Part shown: positions 37,172 to 47,893 of the stretch, one piece after another | Position numbering within the stretch: the stretch's first letter is position 1 | How the letters are laid out: each line of letters begins with the position of its first letter | Assembly: GCA_019914995.1 (NCBI GenBank) | Contig: CM034128.1 | Location: 64,501-128,500, forward strand | Length of the DNA: 64,000 nucleotides | Origin: Acanthochlamys bracteata | Taxonomy: Eukaryota; Streptophyta; Magnoliopsida; Pandanales; Velloziaceae | Direction: 5' to 3' | Made by a program: the position numbers and the translations under genes | Notes under the pieces: model-generated | Seen by the model: the letters and a program-made list of their open reading frames with translations, nothing else | Databases searched by the model: none | What the model was told of the DNA's origin: nothing

Positions 37172-39170
37172 TCGGTTAAGTTGGAGTGTATGCATTGTTT
37201 TTTGCCGTGTTGCCTGCGTGTAGATTAATGCTGTATGTAGATCCCTCTAGAGTTTAATCTTGTGATTTCTAGCTCTCCTTCTCTACTTTTCTAGCTGTGT
37301 CCCTTTTCTTGTCAATCGATTAGATTTGCAGGCTGCAAAGAAGCATAGTTTGTCAGTATTTCTAGCTCAGCTTTCCTTTGTGTTGATTCATCTGATCAGC
37401 TAGTTATCTATCAATCATGCCATTCTTCGGATCTCTCTGTCAATTGGAGTCGGTCCCTTTTGCATGTGGAACATTGGGAGCATTATTCCTTTGATTTTAC
37501 TCTTGTCGGATCTGTTCCATCACGAAAGTAGCACCTATTTGATGAATTGGAGTTTAATTCTAGTTTTGAGTATTTGGAGTTCCCTTGGTGGGCAACTTAA
37601 AAAGTTAGGGTCTTGGCAATTAATGTATCTTGTTCTTTGAGTTACTTGTTCATGCAGATTATTCTAATGTTTATTCATTTGGTTGACTTGCGTGAATGCA
37701 GTGGGTAATTTTTCTTACTACGGGAAGAAGTTGGATCCAGAGCCTGGGCGATGCCGGAGAACAGATGGTAAGAAGTGGAGATGCTCCAAAGATGCCCATC
37801 CTGACTCCAAGTACTGTGAGCGGCACATGCACCGCACTCGAAACCGTTCAAGAAAGCCTGTGGAAAACAAAACTGTCCCTCTTCCTAAGTCATCCACTGT
37901 GACTATGGCATCCCATTCTCCTATAGAGAGTGCTGGGAATGGGACAGGAAGCATCACTACCATGAATCAGCAACTTTCTCTCAGCCATCACCAGGGTTCT
38001 GGACCTGCTGCACTCAACACTTCTCTGTGGTGCACAAATTCTGGTACCTATCGACTTGGCAATTATAGGTACATATTTCCTTACTCCAGTACTAGCTGAT
38101 AATTTGGAGCACATAGCGATGTTAGTATTATCTAGAGTAACCTTGTTATGTGGAGAAGTAAAATAGATGCTATCTATCTAGTAATAAAGGACATTAATGT
38201 TGTGTGGAGGTAGCTATTTTGAGGTAGATATACACACTCAAATTTCGTATTGCTTGTTCTAGTATAATTCTCATCTGGTGGTTCAAGAGAAAGGGGAAAA
38301 AGAGCTAACTTGCTAACAGTGCTTCTTCAAGAAATAGGTTTTCCTTTATAACATTTCTTGATTCTGCATCTTTCAAAATATTATCCGTTTATGTTCATGT
38401 TGCATCAAGAAGCACTTGATTTTTCGGAAGTCTGCATAAAAACCATCTCGTTTTCATACATTGTGTGATTGACATAATGTGACTTTGGTTTTGATGCTCT
38501 ACTTTGTGCTAGCATCTTTGAAATTTTTCTTTGTTTTCGTTCAGTTATTTCTCAGTTTTTTACTTGAATATGATTACTCTGTGAAAAGGGCTATCTGTTT
38601 GTTGTCTTGCTTACTAGGAAAGTTTTCATTAGTTGTTTGGATTGTTTTTATGCTCTTGACATTGTAATTTGTAGGCAACTGCAAGGATTTCAAACTGAAG
38701 TCAATGAGCACAGCTTCCTTTTAGCTGCAAATAAGGAGGCAAGCGCAATAGGCTCTTCTGTCAGTAGCTCATGGGGCCAGATGCCATCAGATGTCTCATC
38801 GTTCTCTTTTTCAAACCTGAGAACAAGTTCAGGGCTTGCTGCTAATTATCGAGACTTCTATTCGCCCGAACTTGAACAGTCAGTCAGCTCTTTCTGCAAG
38901 CAGCAGCAGCAGCAGCAACAGAAGCATAATTCTTTTCAGGGAAGTGGCTACGGTTCACAGGTGAAGCAAGAGAACCAGCCCCTTCGACCTTTCTTGGACG
39001 ACTGGCCTAGGACGAGGGATCTGTGGTCTGACATGGAGCACGACAGGTCCACTCAGAGTTCATTCTCAACAACACAGCTTTCAATTTCGATCCCAACTGC
39101 GACAGACTACACGAGCACAAGTTCAACTCCTAAGGGCAGTGCCCCTTTGTTTTTAGGGATCGAACATTGA
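36618..39170 (+). CDS. GRF: Growth-regulating factor (GRF) transcription factor
   Basis: Exons 36618-36822, 37702-38068 and 38675-39170 join in frame to 355 residues. A QLQ domain (about 8-43, [19 protein letters not shown]) is the contact site for GIF co-activators. The WRC domain (about 80-122) has the Cys3His ligands Cys86, Cys96, Cys107 and His110 plus a basic nuclear-localisation stretch, and binds DNA. The C-terminal part is Ser/Gln-rich, with a (Q)7 tract and FFD-like RPFLDDWP and TQL-like TTQLSISIP motifs, features I associate with the GRF1-4 group. GRFs promote leaf and organ cell proliferation. The coding sequence contains a miR396 target site within the WRC exon (37845-37865). Intron 1 holds a (CT)n microsatellite. 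The exact subgroup is not assigned. Confidence 0.92.
37131..37167. repeat. (CT)n microsatellite in GRF intron 1
   Basis: About 18 uninterrupted CT units between exon 1 and exon 2 of the GRF gene. Confidence 0.9.
37845..37865 (+). promoter_or_regulatory. miR396 target site
   Basis: The stretch containing GTTCAAGAAAGCCTGTGG encodes RSRKPVE at the end of the WRC domain and is the canonical conserved miR396 pairing site of plant GRF genes. It predicts post-transcriptional down-regulation as tissue matures. Confidence 0.9.
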
Positions 39171-41187
39171 ATGAAGCTGTTGGAAGGCTGCATGTTGTCT
39201 CTACCTTGTGTTATGTCTTTGCAGAACTAATATCTACTTTTATGAAAGAATGGTGTACCCTTTTGGTAATAACCTCTCAGCTTGTATGACTGTTTGTAAT
39301 GCTTTTATCTAATGTTATTGCTTTTTAAAAAAAGTTTCTGTTTGCCTTTGTCCAGTGGAAGAGTGATGGGTTTTTTAGTAACCAAGTCATTGCAACTTCA
39401 AGCAGCATGTAGCTTTCCATCTGTGTGGATTATCGTTAATTCATAAGTTAGACGATCTGCTGATACGGAAGAAAGCTTGTATTAACATGTCTGTATTGCA
39501 ACACACTGATTGATCCTTCCATTATATATATGTAGATTTGAATTTTCTTAAACGGGTTCGGATCTAGTATCTCAGCAACCCGAGAGTTATTTAGCATTTC
39601 TACTTTCCTCTCCGCCCAAAGCTAGAAGTAACTCTCGTAGTTGAATTATTCTTTGGGTTTGTTTGGATTATGGGTATGGATGAAGATGTTTGACAAATCT
39701 TCATTAAAAAAAAACGACCAAAAATTTTCTTCTTTCTCTTTTACTATTTCATAGTTAATTATGTACATATTAAATTGGTATATATATAATGACAAAAAAA
39801 AATAAATTTATTTTTTTAATTTATTTATATTTAATATTTTGAATTAAGACATATTATTTTATTATAATAATTTAAAATTTTATTTTATTTAATTTATATA
39901 AATTTTAATTAAAATAATAATAAAATTATATGATTATTTATATATTTAATAATTGATATAATTTTAGATTAGTATAATAAAATTATTTTAAAAATAATAT
40001 TAATATAAATAAAAAATATATTTGAATTTTTATAAAAATTTTACTTTTATTATTCATTTAGTTATTTATCTATTTAACTCACCCAAAAAGATTTGAAAGC
40101 AGGAAGTCGCCATTGATGAAATCCAAAGCCTCCCTGCTTTACTGGTACCCCTTCTTCTGCTTTTTCTAATTGTTATTATTGTTATGATGATTTGTTGTTT
40201 GTAAAGTAGTTGATTGTCGAATTGGTGGAAATTAAGATTGTTTTTCTTTTGAATCAAAATTATGACATCAATCATTCAATCAAAAAGCCAGCGCGTTTGG
40301 AATAACGTTTCAAACGCTTACTTTTCAAATTTTTTTTATTTTATATTTTTTATATATTTTTTGTAAATATATAAAAAATTTGTTTAAAAATTTAAAAAAT
40401 ACAAAAAAATTTTATAAAATAAAATTTTTTTATTACGTATTTTTATTATTTATTTTTAAATAACAAAATAAAATTTATTTTTCAAAAAAAAATAATATTT
40501 TTTATTTTAAAAAAATTTTATTTTATAAATAATTTCAAACGCCCACCGGATACGGTCTGCTTCTTCTTTTGTTTTGGTTCAAAAAATTAAATTTACTCTG
40601 TGCGGCATTTGAAAAGTCTTGTTATAACATGCAGAACTTTATTTTGTCTCTTCAGAGTTTTTGGTGAGTTAAAAATCTGAGAATGCAATATGAAGATGGA
40701 ATCTTCATCTCTGAACCCCTCCTTTAACTCCTTGTTAAGTTGTGCCCTTTCTCTCTAATGAAAAAGGCAATGCCTTTCTTAACAGAACATAAAAGAAAAT
40801 GGAATTAAAAAAATAATGGGAGTTCCTTCATGCAATTAATTGCACAACTGCTTTTTTTTTCTCAGACGAATCTCAATTCTTCTGAATAATGTTTCTTGCT
40901 TACAAGATTTTAAAAATAAAAAAAACCTCCGACTGAATTTATTGCAAATCAGACCTTTATATTTTCATATTGGAGAAACCTGGTCTTCCCTGTTTCCAAT
41001 CCGAGCTACTAAGTAAGCAATAACGACCAGGTTCTATAAACTAACTAGTACCTGCTTTAAATTGCAAAATTGATTATCGAGAAATGTTCAAACCCCGCGC
41101 CCCCACTCTACTATAAATAGATCCCCTGCATTCCACTGTCCCTGTTGCCACTGCAGAGCGAGCGAGAGGCTTTAGAAAGGGAAAGAG
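39171..41187. other. AT-rich spacer
   Basis: 3' flank of the GRF gene, then a very A/T-rich tract (about 39700-40070) and a MITE-like element at 40291-40544. No gene is supported. Confidence 0.5.
40291..40544. mobile_element. MITE-like element related to the copy at 34608
   Basis: The left end GCGCGTTTGGAATAA and the reverse complement of the right end, GGGCGTTTGAAATTA, are imperfect inverted repeats. The interior aligns with the 34608-34867 element: TACTTTTCAA near the left, ATATAAAAAATTTGTTTAAA (against ATATAAAAAATTTATTTAAA), and TTTTTATTAC(G/A)TATTTTTATTATT. No clear target duplication is left, so this is a more degraded copy. Confidence 0.55.
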
Positions 41188-42886
41188 ATGAGGAAGAGAT
41201 CAGGCGCAGTGGCGGCAGCAGCGAAGAAATCAGCAGCCAAATTGAATGCAATGCGTTCTCCTTCATCGCCACCACCACTGCTGTCGTCGTCAATCGAGAA
41301 GAAGAAGAAGAATAACAACAACAACAGCAACGGCGATGATGATGATGCCTTCGGGTTCCGTGTCTCGTCGTTCTTCTATAATTCCGGATCTAAGAAGATC
41401 ACCGCCACAGCAACGAGTATTCTATCTCTTCGCCTCTTTTTTTTGTAGTGATTGTATTTTTAGCTCGACTTTTGTTTCTCTTTGGGTTTTCCTTTTTTTT
41501 TTTGTTATTTGTTCCCTAATTTGTTGTTTATATCCTCTTAAAACGGTGCATGATAAATCACTGGAAATGCTAGTAATCGGTCTGTGATCTGTCTCATCAC
41601 TGTAGTTTGTGTTGTTGTTTCATCTCCTTGTTATTTTCGTTTTTGTTTCTGTTCGGTTCTCGATCTTCGTTGTTCTTTGTGGTCGATTTCGTAGTTTGTT
41701 ATTTAATTTGTTTTGTTTGATTCTTTTCAGTTATGGCCAGCTGAAGCTAGTTGATTGTTTGTGTTCATTTCGTTCTTGATTCCTTGTTCACGGCTCGTTC
41801 GTTCTATAGATTTCAGTTGTTTCGTTTGATTCTCCATTTTGTTTGTTTGTCTTCTAGCTACTACTTTTATGTTTGAGGATGATTGATCGTTCCTACTTGT
41901 TGTTCCATTTGATCATTTCGTTTACCGTCCAAGTTTTAGTTGGTGGACTCTCTGTTTATGTAACTGTACCTGCAGCAGCCGCTAAATCGCCGACAGTAAC
42001 ACCTGTTGTGGTTACTGTTTCCGATCTGAGAGAAATGGCATCATCTCAGACAGAGGTGTTGAAGCGCCAGATGGAACACTGCCACGGCGAAGTAATCAAG
42101 GAGATTGATGCCTCTTGCTCCAGACTATCCAAGCGGCTCAAGGTTTTACTGCTCCCTTCATTGCTGTTTATTTCAAGTCTTGATTGATTTGGTTGGTCTA
42201 TAAGTTGTTGAAGTCTTATGGTGAAATGTTACCGCAAGCACTTGAGGTTATGTATCTCACTTACTAGATCACTCAGTTGTTTCTCAATTGAATGACGTGC
42301 TTTGACTGGCTGTACGTTGAGATCTGAGCATTTAGTTTTAACATTTAGGAGGAAATGTGAGTGGTTTTGCACTCTGTTTTGCCTCATTATGGAATATAAA
42401 GCTTAACTAACCACCTCAATGCTGTCCTAATCAGGATATTAAGAGTTTAGCATTTTGCATTATTTCAGTTGGTTGATTTAAACAGTATTTAGCAGGTTAT
42501 CCTGTTAAAAAATTAGATTACCTGTATTGGCTTTCAGTTAATTGTAGTTTCCATTATCAGGTTTCCTAGTGCTACATAGTATTCCTTTTTTCCTAGTGCT
42601 ACATAGTATTCTCCTGCATGCCAACATCCAGGCATTCATACATTCCATTAATTTTGTGGCTTCCTTTATATACCATGTCCAAGAAAGTTTCTTCCTGTTA
42701 TGGAATACACTTTTGGAGGAGCTTAAACATAGGAGTTTGCTCTGCTAGAATAGATATGAGTAGTATTCCTTTTTTCCTCAAAACCGATGAAAACGCCTTC
42801 CTAAAGTAGATTCTTTATATAAAATTCAAATGCATACTTAGACCAGCACGTGTATATTATAGAAAACAAGGAGAGATCTTTGTCCT

Positions 42887-42917
<31 letters not shown>

Positions 42918-43453
42918 TGAGATAGGACTTGTATTCTATACATTAGACACACCTTGTTTGTATTTTCAACTATATCAACTATTTTGTGTTGAATACCCCA
43001 GCTTCAAACTCAAGGATGTATGCAACTAATAGAAGAGGCAGAGAAGGATTACAAGAAGATGACTGACAGGATAACAGAGAGTACAGAATCAATGAAGGTG
43101 CTTCACTTGGACCCTTCTATCTTCCAATTGCAGAGCACTCTTTGATTTCTTGATTTATGACTTTGCAGTCTGAATATGAGGAGTTCATCAAAGAAGTACA
43201 AGCTTCTGCAGCTCATGGTATGTGCATGGATAAGTTATGATTGTATACTTTATCTTAGAGAATGCTATGATTGTATACTAAACAACAAACTATAAAATAT
43301 GGGTCACTGTGAATGTGTAATTATCATTTTTCATTCATTAATGTTATCTACCCATCAGTAAGCAAGGTCACCATCCTGGAGCTTTCAGATAGAGTCGAGA
43401 AATCTATAGATGCTCTACGCAAGAACTACCGGATTCCAGCTGCTCAAAAATAG
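41188..43453 (+). CDS. Small basic coiled-coil protein, 211 residues (possible ASY4-like)
   Basis: Exons 41188-41416, 41976-42142, 43002-43097, 43169-43217 and 43359-43453 join in frame to 211 residues. The N-terminal 75 residues are basic and low-complexity (MRKRSGAVAAAAKKSAAKLN, then K and N runs and a DDDD patch), consistent with a nuclear protein. Residues about 85-205 form a nearly continuous heptad-like coiled coil (SDLREMASSQTEVLKRQ, EEAEKDYKKMTDRITES, SDRVEKSIDALRKNYRI). Size and architecture resemble ASYNAPTIC 4, a roughly 212-residue meiotic axis protein related to the ASY3 C terminus, but I cannot confirm homology by eye, so the name is a hypothesis. The intron before exon 3 holds a (CTT)n run (about 42886-42916) and a roughly 23-bp duplication (about 42562 and 42588). 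Confidence 0.75.
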
Positions 43454-45114
43454 ACACGTTGGTTTTATCTGGTGCAACTTTGAGATGGTATGCTTACAGA
43501 ACTTTGCCCTTGTAGTATCTACCTACACGATTTCACTGTTTGAGTATGTTTTTCAATCTCCAAACAGTGAACTGCTTGTTATGTCATTAAATATATTGGT
43601 GATTTTAACCAGTTTAGTTTACATAAACTCAGACTTCATATTGTAAACATCATAACTCAATGCATGGAAACTAAATTTTCCTTAAAAACAAGTCAAGCTT
43701 CACATTCTACTGTTAGTTTTCTCTGGCTGCATTCTTCTCTCTTATGGCTCCATTTTGCATGTTTCAAAGGGATGCGCCATAACCTATCTGGTTGGCAAAT
43801 TATATTTTTTCAATTCTTCTTCTCGTTTGACCCCTATCAGAAGTGCTAAACGTTATGGTTTTATGTTTGGGTTGGGAGATGAATCTTGGGAGGCATCTGA
43901 ATGGATACACGTAATTGACCTATTGCAGTAATCTCCATAATCAGATATCTCCCTCCCGGCACATTTTTCTCTTGTTCGGTTGTGATGACAAAGGTTATAA
44001 CATTTGTTAAAATACCTTATTCCTAGGTTCCTCTTTCAGAAGGTTGGTTGATGATGGGATATTGTTCTGTCTCTTATATATCTTGCAATCTGAGAAAAAT
44101 CTTGAAATTCTGCTTGTCATAATTGGTAGACTTATAGCATAAGGAAATATAAAGAAAACCTGTGTTATCAACTTAGCATTTCTTCTTTCGAAGATAGTAT
44201 ACCAAACTAAGACATTATGCATTTTGACTCGTAGCCAAGGCTCCTAACTAGCTTAATATTATCTATAAACTTACAGCTACCAAGTCTGAAAAGTAAAACG
44301 AGCTTTGAAAACTAAAGCAACCAGAAATAGAACTACTTGGTTGGTTTGTGCAATTCAGTTTGAATGTCTAAACTTTGCCAATAAGCAAACTAAAAGAGAA
44401 ATTTCAAACATTCCATACTCTAAGATAACATCTTGTGTATGAGTAAGAAACGTAAAACACATGTATGATACTATTAAAGGTCTAGTTTTGGTCTGCCCTG
44501 ACCGTACATAGTAATGCTGGACTATAGAATTTTGAGAGACTGAATGCATTTTCTTTTTCTACCATTTCTTATTCCTCATATTACTTTTATTGTTTTCATA
44601 CCTGATAGTCTTGTTCCATTCATACCGCTTCTTTTCAGGGAAATTAATGCAACACCAACATTCAGCTTTTTAAACATTATCAGAAGGTAAGACGTAACCT
44701 CTATCACCCTATTTTTTTCGGTTTGAAAGTAGTAAGGTAGTTCTTCCTACTAAGATGAGAAGTTCTCTCTGAAAAGCTATCCAGTTGTAGCCATGAATAT
44801 CTATGTCTTGTAAGTTTGTTCATAGTATCCTTGTTGTGGTGCATGCTGAACAAATCTTTTTCGACTTGTATAAGTAATTTCCTTGTTACTAGCAAGTTAG
44901 ATTGTTTCTGTTAGAAAATGGCTCTATACTGTAGACGCGAGGATGATAATACAATTCCATTCAAGGTGCAGCAAAGCATAACGATTTGCTGAATAATAAA
45001 TGTTTAAATGAAATCACTCCCACAACCTTTGCACATGTGCCTACTAGTTCCTGTATGTACAAATCAGTTATTCAAGCTGAGTTCCAGAACATCCGTCTGT
45101 TAAGGCGACAACAT
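43454..45114. other. Convergent 3' spacer
   Basis: Lies between the 3' ends of the coiled-coil gene (+) and the MYB gene (-). Only short open frames occur and no feature was recognised. Confidence 0.45.
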
Positions 45115-46180
45115 TCACTCCCATACGACTGAATCCAGAAACCCATTATCATCTGCCATCACTCCCAAACAATCATCTGCTACAGTTACTTGTAGAAGTT
45201 CATAACTGCTTGTAGATGGGAAATCTTTTGGTTCCTGATATAGCTCTGAGTACTGAGCAAAATCTGGCATGGAGAATTCCATAGCGTCTAGGCTGGAACA
45301 GTGTGGAGCAAGATCAGTGATCTCTTCAAACTCAGGTAGGAATTGACCACGTAGAGAAGATGGGGTAATGCCCACATCTGTAGAGTTGTTGTTAGCGTAG
45401 ATTTGATTCTGGTCTATGAACATTGGCTTAGTGCATCGGGTAGCCGTAGTTCGGATGACATTGACTTCTTTGGCACTAGATTTCCCTCTTAGTGATCTCT
45501 TGCTTCTGAAAGTATCGTAAGGGTAACTGATAACACCAGCGGCCTTCTTCTTGAGGTAGGTGTTCCAGTAATTCTTTATTTCGTTGTCCGTTCGGCCTGG
45601 CAACCTTCCTGCAATCAAAGACCATCTGCCAAGAACAGTAGTTTATAGGGTGCTTAATTTGGTAAACTAGGATAGTTTAAGGATGAACATTGAGGGATAT
45701 GTTTACCTGTTTCCTAGCAACTTGTGGAGTCGGATGATCAAGTCCTCTTCAGCCTCACTGATGTTGCCCCTCTTGATATCTGGTCGTAAATAGTTCAACC
45801 ACCTCAGTCTGCAGCTCTTGCCACACCTCTTCAATCCTGTTAAAGAACTACTTTCTGTGATTTGCACAGTTAGGAATCCAAAATCATATTTTGTGTGCAT
45901 TCTTGATGCCAAAACTCGAAGAAACTAGTCTTTAGTGGACACCTAAGAGAAGTTAGAAATCCAACGTCTTTCTTCTTGCTACGAAGTTGGCCGAGAACAA
46001 AAAAACAAAATGAAAAAGGTTGTTGAAACTACTTTGCTACTGACCTGCTTTTGTTGGTACACTCCGCCAGTTCCCTGGACCGTGAGCTTTGATGTAGTCT
46101 GAGAGCAACTTGTCCTCTTCACTTGCCCAAGCTCCTCGGTTGAGTCCTTCCTTAACACTGCAAGCCTTCTTTGATGACAT
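45115..46180 (-). CDS. R2R3-MYB transcription factor, subgroup 5 (TT2-like)
   Basis: Minus-strand exons 46180-46045, 45836-45707 and 45625-45115 join in frame to 258 residues, with the usual R2R3-MYB intron positions (phases 1 and 2). R2 starts near residue 14 ([17 protein letters not shown]) and R3 near 67 ([20 protein letters not shown]). The bHLH-interaction signature D-L-x2-R-x3-L-x6-L-x3-R is complete at residues 77-96, so it should pair with a GL3/TT8-type bHLH. After the repeats, [11 protein letters not shown] at 145-155 matches the subgroup 5 box of Arabidopsis TT2. These factors switch on late flavonoid genes for proanthocyanidin synthesis in a MYB-bHLH-WD40 complex. The C terminus is acidic ([21 protein letters not shown]), as expected for an activation region. 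PA1/MYB5-type or anthocyanin-type regulation remains possible, but the subgroup 5 box favours TT2. Confidence 0.88.
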
Positions 46181-47893
46181 CTTGACTTGGGCTCAGCGAT
46201 CAGGCCTTTCTTCAAGTGTGCGATGGCGATCTTAATTTGAGGAATCCACAGCATAAATAGCTCAAACCTTTGAAGTCTTGATTGGGTTATTTCCAGCTAT
46301 ATAGGCAGTTGGCTTGAAATCATATTAGGACTATAAATTGTATGGGGTTCCTTTGCGTAATGCTTGAAACATCATCTTATCATGCCTCATCTGCAAGTTT
46401 GAAGGAAAATTCGTCATGCAAAATGATCGACTTGTCAGTCTGCTTTGTGCACTGTTTTCCCAATTTAGGAAGTCCTGCATATGTATTATCTTAGGATTTC
46501 AAGTTCTCCAACCATCACACATGGAACATTGAATTTAAAGAGGGAGTAGAGAGGTCAATTAAGCTCTTCTATAGATAGCAGGTTTCTTGTTTGAAGTTGA
46601 CATAGTGGCGATTCTGTTTTTGATCATTATTTATGATCATACAGCTCAGATATTACTACCATAAGGAGTTGTAAGAGTCAGGAGGTAATATCCATAGCTG
46701 TGCCCTCCAATTTTCCTTTTTACGGTTTAAGCCCTTAACTATTTCTTCTCATTCTCTCTGCCACATCTGCGAGAATCCTGTTCGAGTATAAACTTGTAAT
46801 GAAGAGGGACACCACTATAAACTTTATGTTGAAGTTAGATGCTTTATCAGGCATTATAATTTGAATTGGTAACTTTTATGGAAATCCATTACACTGTTGA
46901 TAATTGGAGTCTTGAGTCTCGTGTTAGAAATTATTCCATTTTGTTAGGAAGGAACCCTACCATTTAGCGTTGCTCATGCCGAGAAGTTGTACGCTTCTGT
47001 CATCGATACTCAAAAAGGAAAGCTGTTTGTCAGGGTGTTTTGCTTTTAAACTCAGGTGGGAACACAATCTTCTTGATGCTTGCCGCCTAAGCTCGTAGAA
47101 TTTGTAAGGAAAAGCTTTGATTGGATGGTGTTACTCCGACTTACAAAGTGATATTTAGATCAAGTGTTTCAACGAAAGTAGATCCGTGTAAGTTGTAGAC
47201 TAGAGTCGGGAGGTAAACAGCGGCACTAATAGTTGCAAGACATGTATCATTCTTGTAAGTATTCCTCTAAACTTTTTTAATAGGAAGAAAAGGCACTTGG
47301 ACTTTGATTACTGTGAAGCTTCAGCTGGAGAAAATCACTTCATTCTTTCCCATTGAGCTTCCAACTGTTACTTTCTTCTCAATGAAACTAAGTTCGGAAA
47401 TTATTTTGTGTGAAAGCGTGTAGAGGGCATGAGGCCAGAACACACAGCTGTTTCATTTTTACATTTTGGATGACGTGTTCTTGATTCCGAGTAAAATATT
47501 TGTTGAGAACCATTTTTACATTTTTACATCCAGGCTCAACTCTACACGTCCTACATGAACTACTTAACATTTGCACAAAAATGTAGTTCCGCCAAAGCTT
47601 CACTTTCAATGTACCACGATATCCATATTAAAAACTTCTCACATGTACACCAGGACACCACAAACTTCACATCAAGCGCTCCCTGCGGTGCTGCAGTGAC
47701 TATGCAGATGCTTCATTTATTCACACAGCGTATAAAAAGTTAAAACGGAACCGTTATCATCAATATACAAACACGAGGAATATTCAAAATCGTAAAACAT
47801 TAAACAGAAGCAACTCGGTGGTGTTTATTCACACAGGAAAAATACCAAGACATAGATTATTGCATCATTTCTCGTACAGATGGATGTCATTCT
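46181..47893. other. Spacer between MYB and kinase genes
   Basis: Promoter side of the MYB gene and 3' flank of the kinase gene. Only short open frames occur and nothing was recognised. Confidence 0.45.

Noticed and set aside
42886-42916. Regular CTT repeat that might suggest an array
   Set aside because: Simple trinucleotide microsatellite in an intron, not a structured repeat array.
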